DNA of 64,000 nt, from contig JABMLP010000030.1 of NCBI GenBank assembly GCA_013176395.1, positions 310,001 through 374,000 of the forward strand, written 5' to 3'. Position numbers and translations under genes: made by a program. The notes below the pieces were generated by a model. It saw only the letters and a list, made by a program, of their open reading frames with translations, searched no databases and was not told where the DNA came from. Source of the stretch: Venturia oleaginea. Lineage: Eukaryota; Ascomycota; Dothideomycetes; Venturiales; Venturiaceae. Shown piece after piece: positions 32,021 through 43,639 of this stretch (within the stretch, counting starts at the first letter, position 1; each line of letters starts with the position of its first letter).

Positions 32021-33333
32021 TCAATAACGCGAAGGCGTAGTCAATAAATACGCTCTAGATAACAACTCACCTTCATCGTTTGTGGTTTGTACAAGCCCAG
32101 GGTATACGGCCATACCAGTGCCAATATGCTCCCACACAAAGTCATATTTTGCTGGCTGTGAGAAGAGAATCCATCCAAATCTCGCCGCGTATGACAGGAT
32201 AGACATCATATTATCTGACCATTGTTGGACCTTGTCCAGATCCACCACAGGTCAGAGAAGAGTGATAAGCGCAGTATGCGCTTCTTGCACATGGACTTGG
32301 CTTGTCCCTAAAAATGAATCCGTGACAAGACTGGCAGTTGTGGCACGCCATATGCTCTCGAGCTGTGAAAGACCTGGGTTTGCAATTAGATGAAGTTTCA
32401 TGTACAGAATCAATGGCAATTTACCATCTCCTATTGTAGGAACAGACAGGTTTCTCTGCAATGTGGCGATGCTTGTAGGTAAGAATGAAGTTCCTGGGTG
32501 GCAAGGCATCGAAATTCAGGCGAAGGTCTTTTGAGCGACAATGTAGATTATTGCCTCTCTTCTCTCATCCGGCGAAGCTAACATGTCGAGCAATTGTGCC
32601 TGGGTTTGTTTGTCAAATCCGATAGCACGTCGTCTTCGAGTTCCAGAATACGGATGTCCATAGTTCGAGTTATGTAAAAATTTGCCGCATGATTTTTGAT
32701 CCGCGCCTTGAGCTGCGACATTTCGGAGATGATTGCGCTATGTGGTAACGGTTGAGGAAGCGAACCATGAACTGGTGGGAGAACAATCGCAGTGGTAGAT
32801 TGCACTTCCTCAAGGTCCCGCCCTTTGTCGCTCTTGATGAACTTGTCTGGCGGGGATCTGAGCCTCTTAGGCTTCCGTCTGAGTAGAGCAAAGAAAATTA
32901 CTGTCGCTATCAAAGCGCCCAGTATGGCACATCCTATCCCAATTCCTACCGCGCTTGCTTTTGAGAGCCCTCTTGAGCTGGTCGTTGAAGAGACAGATGT
33001 TCGCAAAAGGCTGGATATCGAGGGTCCTGTCGGTAGCCGGTTGGAATTATCGTATTGTGTAGCAGATTCTGCGGGATAAAATACTTGGTAGTTTGTATTT
33101 ATGATCGTCGAAACACCGACACCTGGGTCAGGAACTGTACTGCCTGCGACGGTCTGCGTAATCACAGAAATGGACCCATGGCCAAGTCCATATAAACTCA
33201 AAGTAGTAGGAACCGTCGTGGTACCCCCAGGTCAGGTGGTGGACATCGCTACTTTAGTGATGGCTGTGAGATCTGTTGTAAGAGATGTGCTTGCTATTGC
33301 TATCTGTCTCTCCGGTGATATTTGATGGGCCAT
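32021..33333 (-). pseudogene. Single-pass membrane protein gene with three in-frame TGA codons
   Basis: Minus strand from ATG 33333. The layout is a Thr/Ser-rich extracellular part, one membrane span AVGIGIGCAILGALIATVIF followed by basic LLRRKPKRLR, then a cytosolic domain with RIKNHAANFY (resembling an NHV-NFY motif I associate with a widespread uncharacterised fungal family), SFLPTSIATLQRNL and SQLESIWRATTA. Coding character continues through three TGA codons, at 33234-33232, 32518-32516 and 32254-32252, all in the same frame, and through an apparent one-base loss in a C-run near 32600. A good 51-bp intron lies at 32424-32374. CGA-to-TGA or TGG-to-TGA transitions would explain each stop. 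Sequence conservation past every stop suggests recent inactivation; efficient TGA read-through is the unlikely alternative. The 3' end is not resolved. Confidence 0.65.
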
Positions 33334-36071
33334 AGTCTCTGCTGTTCAGCCGAGGACGAGCGAAGGAAAGCTGTCAATTTATCAACGAGTTGTGATCTGG
33401 AAATAAATTAATCTCTTGTGAATGTGAGCGAAAACAGTGATGTAGAGTTGGTGACAAAGAAATAGATAATGGCTGCGAGGATAGAAAATTGGTTCTCCCA
33501 TGCGGACATGTCTGGCCTCTCGAAACAGCATTGCACATTCCAACGACACCTGAATTGCAGCAAGGATAATCTTAAGCATACCTGCCTTAGCATCTGGTTC
33601 TGGACGCGTTCGGACCGTAAGCTTGAATCGAGACGCGGTCGACATTTGGATTATCAGAATCGCAATTTTTGAGGTTCTGATCAATAGCATAGTTAGGGCC
33701 CGGCTTTTGAAGTTCATGATGATTGGTAGCTACGAATGCCACCCACAGCGGAGTTAAGAACAAAGAGGGCGAACAATGCTAGTCCACGGTCGGTATCAAG
33801 ACAGATTAGGAGCAGTACTTTCTGCGGTACTTCCTGGGTTTGTTCGTATTGGATTCTACTGGGTTCGCCCTTTGAAACATCGTTGGAATGTATCGTATCT
33901 TGGGAATGCGTCTATGGGAGTTGAGCATACACAGCCCTACAGTTCCTTGAAGTTGTTGCATTGCAGGTGCATACACGCATAACAACGATAGACCTATGCA
34001 TGCATGAGGAGTTGCGCCCTCATCTTGGTCCCGGACGCAGAGAGCGCGTGCAGCCTTGTGCGAGGTGATGAAGGTGTAAATGCATATGCCGGCAGGCATC
34101 TTGAAGACGTTCCGAAGAGGTTCAAAGGCCGAAGGCTTCAAGATGTCTAATCCTCAACATATTGTAGGAGTTGATGTGAGGAAGGCCGTACGTTTGGTGT
34201 TAGAGATTATCTCGGTCGAATCTCGGACCTCGGTCAAGCTAATGGGATCAGTGCACCTCTGTAGGATTTCAACCCAACAGTATACCAGTACATCACTGTC
34301 TCCATGTTTGGCATCGAAAGTACTCACTAATGACATTCAGATGGCCAGCAAAGACCGAAACCAATGAGAACAATTCCATTCGTAGTGGACGAAAAAGAAC
34401 AGAACCATCTGCCTGCGACAAGCTGGGGATTCAAATCCGACAGCGCATTCGAATGTGCTGCTGCGAACTGCGTATACAGAGAATGGGTCAAAACGAGCCT
34501 AGGTCCGCTTACTGTCAAAAGTGGAGAACATGAATTTTTATAAATACATCTAGGAAACCATTTCTCGCGAGCTTGAAGGCTCTGCATTGGACAATATTCT
34601 TTCCTGTCAAAATCCCGAACCTAGCATACCATACCGACTTAGCCGTTGTCATTAAGAAAAGAATGATGGAGGTCAAAATGTAAGTCTCGCCTTCTCACTA
34701 ATAGGTGGAGCTGATCCAGTCAGTTTCAAGTTCTGGTCTAAAAAGAATATTCGACGGTTAAATTTCCAAAATACATACAACGAATGACCAGTTACTTCAG
34801 AGACTAGATTAAACAAACGGCCCCAACGTCTAAGTGGTTAGTACAGTCCTCCATATATAAATTGTTCTGATCGTACGGAAATACAACCATATGATTTTAT
34901 CTCGTGGCCTTTCGCATCCTGCCTACGTCCAGGATCAAGTCCGTAAATATTATGCTCCAATTTCGAGTGGATTTTCGAGTGCAACTTCTATTTCGAACTG
35001 GGTTGCACCTGATCCACAACTTGCAGTCTGCAAGAGTCCAGTAGAAGATCGGTCAACAAGGTAAACACGCCATTAAAACACTTTGTTTCCGGGTATCTTA
35101 CGGCGTCGAATGTAAGGAGAAATATGAAGAGAAGAAATACCAGCATCAAGGCCGCAGAATAGTGAGAGATCTTCTCCACGGAAAGGAAAACGTGGTTGAT
35201 GCCATTGAGTGATTTGTCAAAGATACGCCTATTCCTAGTACACATCTGTTCTTCTATTGATAAAAAACAATATAAGCAGGAAAACAAACATATGTGAAAA
35301 CGGATGGGCGGAAAACAACATTCCTGTGAGTGCACATTGGAGATCAAGGTAAACATTGCGCCCTCTGATGATATTTTATTTGAATTATGTAAGTCTTTTC
35401 TTCACCTGAATCTAGTCCACCATTCAGACCATTTTTGATGATACCGTATTTAGGGTCCAATAGCAAACAGCTCAGTAGGCATGAATCAATCCGGTATAAT
35501 GGCAGCCAGTAGAGGTTTAGCGACGAAGCGAAGCAATTCGCATAGGCGAATCTCAGACTTCAAACCGTCCCCTTCTCTCCCAGCTCTTGTTTCTGAACAA
35601 ACATCGTCTCGGTTTCCAACAGATTTTCTACGATTCGGACTCGATATGGAAGCCTCAAATCAGGCGGAACTACTCTCAAGACTGGGGCCTTACCTGCTCA
35701 GGATGTTCAATCCACAGAAGGCTAGGCTCTATAAAGTTGTACGGGGCAAAGTCTTGATATAGAATAAGTAACGAGGAGCTGACAGTGACCTGGCGAGTAT
35801 TATTTACTAAACAAAATGAGACTACAGCCATCAAGATCGCTATACATATAAACAGGATTCTGACTGTGCGCCTTTGGAGCGACAAGCGACAACGGCATTA
35901 CAATTTATGCCGATCCCGGAGGCAGCCTCACCTGTAATTGGTCGTATGCACGTGAGCCCGTATCACTCAAATCAGAGATAAACGCTCCCTTCTCTTCTTC
36001 TCTCTCCACTTAAATTCTTCCCACCTCTAAAGTCCAACTTCCTTTTACAACACCCCGAAAAAACACCCACG
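33334..36071. other. Long tract with no supported gene
   Basis: About 2.7 kb. Hydrophobic frames appear on the minus strand at 34988-35356 (HYSAALMLVFLLFIFLLTF) and 35676-35885 (VRILFICIAILMAVVSFCLV) that could be membrane-protein relics, but no domain, splice pattern or paralogue in the window supports them. Confidence 0.4.
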
Positions 36072-36713
36072 ATGACAGACACCAAAACAACCCCCTCACC
36101 CAGCCGCAATTACAAAGGGTCCTGCCACTGCGGATTCACAACATACACCATAAACCTCCACCTCCCACCTGCCATCCTCAGCAGCTCACCACGAAGCTCG
36201 GCAATGAACTCCTCAGAAATGAGTGCCTCATCTCCAACACCAACCATCCGCATCCGAAAATGCAATTGCACCGTCTGCCACAAAATGGGCTTCTTCCACA
36301 TCCGCGTCCCCTCAGCCCCAATAGATTTCACCCTCCTCTCGCCTCTAAATCCCCTTCAAGATCTAGAAGATTACCAGTGCTACTCAAAGAAATACCACTG
36401 GCCTTTTTGCAAGTTCTGTGGCGTGAGGTGTTTTGGATTTTTCGGCGAAGGGGAGATTGTTCAGCGGGAGGTTGAAGGGGTGGTGGAGGGGCAGGTGGTA
36501 CGGGGAATGAGGGAGGTATGGGCGCCGAGGGCTGAGGGGTGGGAGGAGGGGAAGACGGGGTATTTGAGTGTTAATGCTTGTACTCTTGATGAGGGGCAGG
36601 AGGGGTTGGATTTGAGGGAGTGGCATGAGAAGGGGTGGATTCATTATTTGGATTGTTTGGATGATAGGGAGGGCGTTAGTTGGGGGAAGCCGCATCGGGG
36701 TGGGTGTTATTGA
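36072..36713 (+). CDS. GFA/CENP-V-type zinc-binding protein
   Basis: Single-exon 213-residue member of the glutathione-dependent formaldehyde-activating (GFA) fold family, cytosolic small zinc proteins; few fungal members have a proven substrate. All zinc-ligand motifs are present: GSCHCG near residue 17, CNCTVCHKMGFFHI near 65, and the C-terminal FCKFCGVRCFG near 112, with YQCYSKKYHWPFC linking them. A Pro/Ser-rich insertion (about 30-60) separates the first two motifs and is longer than in bacterial relatives. The C-terminal third is encoded by a strongly G-rich strand (GTGGAGGGGCAGGTGGTACG-type) and ends with DCLDDREGVSWGKPHRGGCY. Start is the first ATG after a pyrimidine/CAACACCCC leader. 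It appears intact. Confidence 0.9.
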   Translation: MTDTKTTPSPSRNYKGSCHCGFTTYTINLHLPPAILSSSPRSSAMNSSEMSASSPTPTIRIRKCNCTVCHKMGFFHIRVPSAPIDFTLLSPLNPLQDLEDYQCYSKKYHWPFCKFCGVRCFGFFGEGEIVQREVEGVVEGQVVRGMREVWAPRAEGWEEGKTGYLSVNACTLDEGQEGLDLREWHEKGWIHYLDCLDDREGVSWGKPHRGGCY

Positions 36714-36948
36714 AGGATTGTATCGGAGGTAATATTGTGCTGAGATTTGGGTTGAGATCTTGAGGGTGAGCTGAAAATCGTTTAGCGATTGTGTTGGCGA
36801 GATACTTAGAAGATATCTAGGAGTTTTGAGGAATTGCTGTTCATTACGGTCCACGCCTACTAGTCGGCCACGATTTGACATAATTGGAGATTGCTACGTT
36901 AGTCGATGTCGGGATAGATTCGAATAGTATCCGAGAATAGGAGCACAG

Positions 36949-37203
36949 TGTCACGGTACGACCGCGGACAAGTCCTTCCCGCCGTTGGGGTGGCCCCACG
37001 GCACGTGATCAAGGCAGAACCGGAGTTCTGCCGAGGAAAGGTTTTAAAGCCTACGTGGCTTCAACCAATTCGTAGCTCTTTGAGCTACGTCCTGTCGTCA
37101 AACCTGCCTGTTGGTTTGCCTACCAGCCCCTATATAGCCTGTTGAATGATACCTGTTCCTGCTGCTGCTCCTTCCTCCTGATACCCGAACCCGCCCTGTG
37201 ACA
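36949..37203 (+). mobile_element. Solo LTR of a retrotransposon, 255 bp, with 5-bp target duplication
   Basis: TGTCACGG…CCTGTGACA: ends are TGTCAC/GTGACA inverted repeats, and CACAG flanks both sides (36944-36948 and 37204-37208). It contains a TATA-like CCCCTATATAGCC near 37125. No internal retrotransposon sequence adjoins it, so it is the product of LTR-LTR recombination. It shares no sequence with the copia LTR at 12.9 kb. Strand is nominal. Confidence 0.88.
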
Positions 37204-37208
37204 CACAG

Positions 37209-37631
37209 TGGCTACATCAATTTTTCTTTCCCTTGAGATACACCTAAACTATCTTTACTTTCTATAATTCAAGATCGATATCGTTAATTCCTAGCGAGGT
37301 CAAGAAATGATTTTGACAGAATTTTTTCGATGTCGATCCTAAGTTAGTATAGCTTATGTTTGAAAGATAGTTCGGGATTCCCCGAGGCTTAAGGACACTT
37401 AATTGATGCGAGCACGCCATTACGAAGCGATGATTTAAGCCACAGGCGCAAGCTCCTCAGAGAGAATTCTTGGCTAAGGAGTATCCTATTCCATTCGAAA
37501 TTCTCCACCTGAATATTGATCTTCGTGCATCTGTCAAAGCTTTCCCTCTTGTAGCAAAAGGCCTTGTCGAACCCATCCAATCCGGCTCTCTGTTATCCAA
37601 TCCATCTCGCACTATAATCCTAGCTGGTAAT
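37209..37631. other. Short intergenic tract downstream of the 2EXR relic
   Basis: AT-rich, nothing supported. Confidence 0.4.
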
Positions 37632-38519
37632 CTAGCTGGACTCATCGATAGGGATATAGGGCTGACTGCCGACAACAGACCCAGTTTTCAACGCTCTCTC
37701 CCTCAAATTATTCCACGATTCAAAGATCCGCGTACTGAAGAAACTCGTGGAATTAAAGCGCCGTGTCGACTTCGGAAATTCCCAATCGAAATCCGCCGCA
37801 TCTAAAAACCCCGCCATAACTTTCGTCAGATCCTCCAGTCCCTGTTCGAAAAGCAATTGCCTCTCCAGATCGACCGCGAAATCCCCGTTGAACCAACATT
37901 CATAATTCATGACAAATTGAACACCCCCATCTATCCGCACATCTCGCAACGTACCAAGTATAGGCCTCAACTCTTTCCCAAAATCGTGATATTCGTCCCA
38001 CTCTCTCCAATCCAATTGCATTTGAATAACCAAGTACTTCAAAGGCTTTGTAGAAGACTTGATAGTAGCCACCATCCCCTCAAACACATCCTTAGTATTA
38101 TCAGGGGAAAATATTATTTTCGTGGCGTACTTCATAGTACGAAGCTCCCCGCCAATGGTGTTTTCTTTTCCAGGAAATTCTTTGTCGGAAACCGCGAATT
38201 CGAAGATGTTTTTCTTGTATAGGAATTCTGAGGCCTAGGCGTATATCTGATGACAGACACGAAGAATTTGCGTATCCAGCTTGGAATATTCGACCTCGTA
38301 AAAAATGGCGGCAGGTTCCGACATCAATGCTTTGTTTCCAATCAGAAATTACTCGTAGATTTTGTCTCGGAGCTCGGGGGGCAAAGCAAGGAGGTGCGAA
38401 AAACTTGTCGTGCTGGTGCCGCTGTTGTCGGGACCCGTCTCGCTTTTTGGGGCCTGGAGAATATCGCTTCGCTGCCGGTCGACTCGTTCCGCCTCTTTTC
38501 GCGGCTCCGTATCATTCAT
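37632..38519 (-). pseudogene. 2EXR-family (F-box-like) gene with two in-frame stops
   Basis: From ATG 38519 the minus strand reads a polar N-terminus, then the family signature LLALPPELRDKIYE, where an in-frame TAA replaces what is probably an aromatic codon, followed by DTQILRVCHQIYA, a TAG, and ASEFLYKKNIFEF. The last 167 residues (from 38135) are open to the stop at 37632. LP-EL-KIY followed by ILR-CHQIY-EA–LY–N-F is the arrangement of the fungal 2EXR proteins; their function is unknown, though the motif resembles an F-box. Two related copies lie at 39958 and 58109. Two nonsense codons in otherwise continuous coding sequence make this a pseudogene. Confidence 0.7.
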
Positions 38520-38523
38520 CGTT

Positions 38524-38603
38524 GATGTGATGTTTCTTGCAGAGTATGTCGATAATTCAGCTGATGTGTGATATTTCTTGCAGAGTGTGTAGATAATTCA
38601 GCT
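38524..38603. repeat. Tandem duplication, two copies of about 40 bp
   Basis: Units 38524-38562 and 38563-38603 share TTTCTTGCAGAGT and GATAATTCAGCT with a few substitutions. Located immediately upstream of the 2EXR pseudogene start. Confidence 0.85.
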
Positions 38604-39957
38604 GGTGGGGGAGGCGATGAAAATACCCAGTGCGCGGGAGAAGGGATCTTCGATACCACAGTTCCCAAAACGGTCGAACTATGAAAACTTCAACCCCATG
38701 TATTCTATGCCGGAAATTCGCCGGGACGATCAAGGCGATACCATTAATTCTCAAATCGGGTCCAATAGATCTGAAAAGCCTGAGATGACCGATCTTGGGC
38801 GTATTGTATCAGGTTTCCTCTTCTTCTCAATGCTATTCCTTTGCTGCACTTCCATCGAAACCTGTAGACACCCTCCTAATATATACTGTAAGAAATTCAA
38901 CATCTTTCTAACAAGGCCTGTTCCTCTATTCGTATGTCCAACAGCCTTTTCTACTTGCTTTGCCGGCTCCTGTCCGTTTTGTTTCTCGATTATCCAGTAT
39001 TCGACGGTACTGCCTCGTCCTCGATGTTATATCGTCCCGCAAAATCCTCTCGATTATCGCCCTTCCTCTCCTTGTCTAGCTATAACGTATGCCTCATTCT
39101 CATCGCTCTGACACATCTACATTTTCCCAATCTCTTGAAGTCGAGGCTTGTATTGTCTAGCGGTGCGATCCCAGCATCGTTATGGCGAGGAACGGTAAGC
39201 CTTTATATATCACGCGGTCTATGTTCTCTTGCTCCACCAGCCAGGCTCGTGCCAATCTGACCAATCAACTCATTGCTAACACAATGGGCGATTAGCACCG
39301 GCTTGAACCTCGAAGGACAGCAGTGGGAGCGTTTCCAGTTATACTTGCGGGCTCTGGAACCGCTGAAGGTTACACAAATCAGTACCTAGTCGTTGGCACA
39401 ATCGTAACATCGACAAGAACCGTGATGTAGCAACCACCGCGTCATCGATCTCGATCATGAAATGACAGATGTAAATCATTCCACGGCGCGTTTTCTCCAC
39501 AGCCTCGCAGCCAAGCTGGCGCGGTACTTTGGCTTTAAAGAAGCTGAAAGAATGCATGTTTCTCTGGGAATATTGAGGCTGGAAGGTTCTGCCGAGATGG
39601 AGAGAACCCAGAGTATAGCTAATAGATTTGCTCGTACCATCCAATAGAGAACGCGGAGACATAGATAGAGGGAGATCGAGAGGGGGGCTCGAGGGGGGCT
39701 CTGGATAGCTGTTTCGTAGGAGGCTTTATACGACAAAAGTTGAGACGAATATAGTTAGCAACGAGAATCCTCCTCACTAATTAGTTAGAACCCTTAACGC
39801 CGGTACTATCAGCATTTAGTTTTGAATCTATTTTAATTTCCTGCTGTTTGCATTGACATCACGAACTCTTCCCTGTTTTCGAGTGACTTTTAGCTAAAGA
39901 AATCAATACTGAATGCATTGAAATCGAGTTCACGAACACGCCTTAACAACAAGTCTC
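38604..39957. other. Intergenic tract without a supported gene
   Basis: Several short frames on both strands, none with recognisable features. GA-rich low complexity near 39655-39700. Confidence 0.4.
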
Positions 39958-40735
39958 ATGATATCTGACCTGACCTATATCCCCCAAACTCTCTTCATGC
40001 CAAACCATCAATACCACAGTCAACAAGCACTCGAGACAATAGCGGGCAAGAGAGCCCCCGAGCTCGCGACTGCCCACCATTATGATGACCCAGCCCACTC
40101 AATGATCCTCCGCATCCCACGCGAGCTCCGCGACAAAATCTATCGATAAATCCTCATAGAGTCAGAAGGGAACATTGAAAGAGATTCACCATGAAGTCGC
40201 AAGAAGAGTACGCTACCGGGCGGAACACACCAAGGCAGTGTATAAGCAGAACAACGCCATCGAGTATTCCACAATTATCGACACCCGAGTCCTCCGCACG
40301 AACAAGCAAATCAACGCCGAAGCGCGAGAAATTCTCTACCGAGAGAATACGTTCGCGGTGATATTCTCTCCGACAACCCATATTTTAACCTCTACTTTTG
40401 AGAGACTTTTCAAGGAGGGAGTATGTCATCTCAAGATACAGGCAAAGGCGGAAGATATGTAAGATATGTTCGCATACACCAAAGCTCTAGGACTCTTGAA
40501 AAGCTTGGAGATTGTGGTGGAGATTCAATTATGGAAACTCTATTGCTCCTATGTCTACCCGCACGTTGATCTAAGTCCTCTGAGCGAGCTGAAGCACATT
40601 ATGGTCAGCGATCGAGTCGCAGTATCGGCTCTGTACATTTCTGAGGGTTATCACGCGGTGCCACAGGGTCCGCCTCATACAGTCCCGAAAGATAAAGCGG
40701 AGGCCCATATTGCGAGGCGTTTGGAGGCATTGTAG
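39958..40735 (+). pseudogene. 2EXR-family gene, stops and a frameshift
   Basis: ATG 39958 begins a 63-residue frame ending SMILRIPRELRDKIYR, then an in-frame TAA (40147-40149), and ILIESEG. A one-base shift at a G-run near 40166-40172 moves coding to a frame that continues GTLKEIHHEVARR and carries the family core IIDTRVLRTNKQINAEAREI, then ILYRENTFAV. It stops at TAA/TAA near 40460 and again continues with FAYTKALGLLKSLEIVVEIQ to 40735. It aligns along its length with the intact protein at 58109-59143 (LPRELSDKIYQNIL; LLDTRILRTNKQVYQEALEI). Clearly a paralogue with at least two stops and one frameshift. Confidence 0.7.
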
Positions 40736-41132
40736 AAGGAGTGAAGAGAGTGTTGCAATTTGTGATGGGTGTTCAGAGCTACTGGTAAGAATTTTACCAT
40801 CGCACAGACTAGGGCTCACTAATACTCACAACAGCAATACCTCAACCTATCGATACGAACGACATTATTGCAGGATACTGGATTCTGGTGCTCTGGTGGT
40901 GCAAGAGTCTAACATTACCGATGGCCATCTACGAATGAGGCTGTGCGGAGACTGTGCTTATGATTATCGCAATCGGAGAACAAGGACATGGAAATAACTC
41001 GACGCCTAGGCCTTCGGGTGAACACAAAGCTGTAGTACTGGGGCTGGGATTGGACTAGGACATCGGAGTCTTCAATTCCTCTGAAACTATCAGTATACGT
41101 AGGTAGATCTCAGAGCTTCACTCCATTCCAAG

Positions 41133-41566
41133 ATGACCAAAACGTTCCATGCGAAGTCTACAAATTTCTTCTCTCTACCACGCGAATTACTTTAACAAAT
41201 TCTCTTCGACAGCTTCGAACAGACTAAGCTTGAGATTGTCGAACATGGATTCAAAAAAACACAATGCTCATTTTCTAAAAAGGGAACGTACGTTACAAGA
41301 ATATCTCGTGGTCAGAAGCTGGACCAGAATCGAGCCACGAGAATGATGAGAGGTCTGAATTAAGAGAGGCTGGGTTGATGAGCACGAATTTGTGGACAAG
41401 AAGACTCACTTCCGACGTCGACCCGCGTGTGGCCGAGGACGTTCATTCTGTCCATGGCAAGGTTATGGGAAGCTTGATACTGTTCATGGAGGGATTGAGT
41501 GCGACTGTTTGGACGATAGGCCTGGATTATGCCTGGTTTCTAGAGAGGCTTGGGATCACGATATAA
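41133..41566 (+). pseudogene. F-box-like small protein gene, degenerate copy 1
   Basis: ATG 41133 leads to NFFSLPRELL, a TAA (a CAA-to-TAA change would give Gln), then QILFDSFEQTKLEIVEHGF. After a further stop near 41360 the frame at 41375-41566 contains LTSDVDPRVAEDVHSVHGKV, which aligns with LRTQVDERMGEDVEFVFGKI of the copy at 44157. LPREL-QQILF-SFE looks like an F-box-type first helix pair. Members of this small family are all between 41 and 45 kb. Confidence 0.55.
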
Positions 41567-42464
41567 TGATCTAATACCAAGGTAAGATTGCTGTCATGCC
41601 TTCGAACATAGAATAAACTACCGCCCAGCCCACTGCCCATTCGCAACTTGCATTCGTATACCAGGCAATCGAATCCACTAGACTAGTTGTTGGAATAAGT
41701 GCTGTTCGGGAAAGAATTCATTGAAGACTTAGAAACAGCTTATGGAGGGAGGAAAAGATTGAATGGCTTATTCTCCTAAGTGATGGCACAAAGCCTGACT
41801 AACTTATATATACTAGAAGTGAAAGTATGAGGTCATTACCTAAACTTGACGTAATGTCAAAACGCTCCTATCCAAAGATGTTTCAACACTAGTCGCTCCG
41901 CTGTGACAATACGGATGCTGGAAAATAAGATGGATAATCATTGTTCGCAGATGGGGATCGCAGATCTGAGATCTTGATGCCGGATAATAACGTGAATGGC
42001 TATTGTCGGAATCTGTATCTATATCCGCGTTCAGCGTTACTATTTAGCCTCACTTCTTCCGTTCATCTTCAGTTCCGACGCTTGTCAATTTACTATTATC
42101 TCGAGACTTATCTCGAGACTTATCTCGAGACAAGGTAAGCACATCGTATCCACACAAGTTGATGGCACAGCAGGCTGATCAGCAGATACAGGTCAGATCT
42201 TCGCTATCACCATGGCATCTCCTCCAAGGACACCGGCAACCGAGCAACGCCGTACAAGAAGGGTCACTTCAGCTCTTTTGGACAGATACGCCACTTTGGC
42301 ACGCGAGCGGTTATGGAAATCTAATTGCTGATGAATGAGGAATGTGTAGGACGAGTCCAGACACCCCACCCGTTTCCCCAAGGACAAAAAGCTATCTTGA
42401 GCGAGTCGGCCATATCGAGAGATAAGATGCTCGCAAGAAGGTCAAGATCGATACAAAGCCTCGT

Positions 42465-42746
42465 ATGACGTTTTTCTTGCTCCCGGCTGAAATTCGCCAG
42501 CAGATCTTGTTTATGAGTTTTGAAGGTGTATCGTTTTACATACACACCTCTTGCAGATGCGTATATCACAATGACCGAGGGTGGAAAGAGGGAATGGGAG
42601 TGTGGGGAAGTATGTGGAGTTGGTCGAGGACGCTCAAGTTCGATGTTGATAAAGGATTGGAGGGCGACGCGTGTTACGTGGTCGAGAAGGTGACGGCGAA
42701 GAAGGAGATGGCAGGTTTGGTGGAATTTCCATTTAAGACCTCTTGA
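42465..42746 (+). CDS. F-box-like small protein, copy 2, possibly intact
   Basis: 93-residue open frame beginning MTFFLLPAEIRQQILFMSFE, the same motif as its three neighbours, then IHTSCRCVYHNDRGWKEG, a Trp/Gly-rich stretch and a charged C-terminus. The frame is open upstream through ARKKVKIDTKPR, which resembles the basic leader NRKKLDVVMTVPTKK of the copy at 44157, so the real start may lie upstream or in an unseen exon. It is much shorter than the 44157 copy and lacks its VDERMGEDVEFV block, so it may also be truncated. Role unknown; an F-box would imply a link to ubiquitin ligase, but the match is short. Confidence 0.45.
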   Translation: MTFFLLPAEIRQQILFMSFEGVSFYIHTSCRCVYHNDRGWKEGMGVWGSMWSWSRTLKFDVDKGLEGDACYVVEKVTAKKEMAGLVEFPFKTS

Positions 42747-43139
42747 AGCGATGGTGAACTATCTTCGTAAGAAGTAGGCTAGGCAACCCAATGTTTCGGG
42801 AAATGGAATTCGGTAGTAGCGGTGGTTGGGAACAGACACTATGGAAAAAACAAGTCACTGATTACTTGGTGTTTATCGCGTGTTATCCGTTTCTTTATCG
42901 AGTTTGAGGGTATAAATCTTCCTCTTGGGTGCGCCACTGGCTAATAATCAACAAACCACCGATATATGGCAAACCACGGCTCAATTTGTCAACTAGTTCA
43001 ATGTCGGGTCAGTTCATAACTCTCTAGCAGAGTAGTTCTTCTACCTACAAAGGTACCTTTAACGTCTTCCCTACGACTACAACAAAGACACGGGTCAATT
43101 AATTATTCCCCGGCAGAGTAACTTTTCAACCCACAAGTA

Positions 43140-43395
43140 TACCTTCATCTTTCTTTCTTTCCCACCACCACCAACACAACAACAGCAAAAACAAAAACAA
43201 AAAAACCAATCCAACGATTATATAACCAACCATGCCGCAAGTTCCCCCCCCAAAATCAACTCCACCCACCCAACTAATCAAACCAACCCCCCATCCCCTC
43301 AGTAAGAGTCCCAACTTCAAAAAAACGTAAAACCAACCCCCCACCCAAAAAATCCCAAAAAATCCAAACCCAAAATGAAACAACAACGAATAAAA
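43140..43395. repeat. Low-complexity A/C-rich strand
   Basis: About 250 bases of almost only A, C and scattered T on the plus strand, including CAACAACAGC and repeated CAAAAACAAAAA and CCAACCCCCC runs; very little G. Marked strand asymmetry directly upstream of the degenerate F-box-like copy 3. Confidence 0.7.
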
Positions 43396-43639
43396 TTCCA
43401 CTCCCTCCCCTAGAAATAAGTCAAACTATCCTTCTCGCACCTTTGAAGGTACATATGCCTACACCAACCAACATGAACGATACATATACGACTGCGAAGA
43501 AGGATGGCAAGTCTCAGGCGTGAGGCGTGGAGGCCGTGGTTTGGGTGGTGGAATGTACTTCGGAGGGGCTGAAGGTGGGGCATATGTTGATTTGGTTATT
43601 GTTTATGAAACTGTGAAGGCGCAGGTTGGGAGGCTTTAG
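43374..43639 (+). pseudogene. F-box-like small protein gene, degenerate copy 3
   Basis: ATG 43374 followed by a basic stretch and FHSLP; a one-base shift leads to LEISQTILLA, and a second shift to FEGTYAYTNQHERYIYDCEE and GWQVSGVRRGGRGLGG. The order (SLP-EI-Q-ILL–FEG, then GW and Gly-rich) matches copy 2 (LPAEIRQQILFMSFEG … GWKEGMGVWG). Two frameshifts within 40 bases make it non-functional as read. Confidence 0.45.

Noticed and set aside
34800..34850. tRNA-like GTCTAAGTGGTTAGTA sequence
   Set aside because: Resembles a D arm only; no B box, anticodon stem or acceptor pairing follows.
36948..37145. 65-residue plus-strand frame
   Set aside because: Lies wholly inside the solo LTR.
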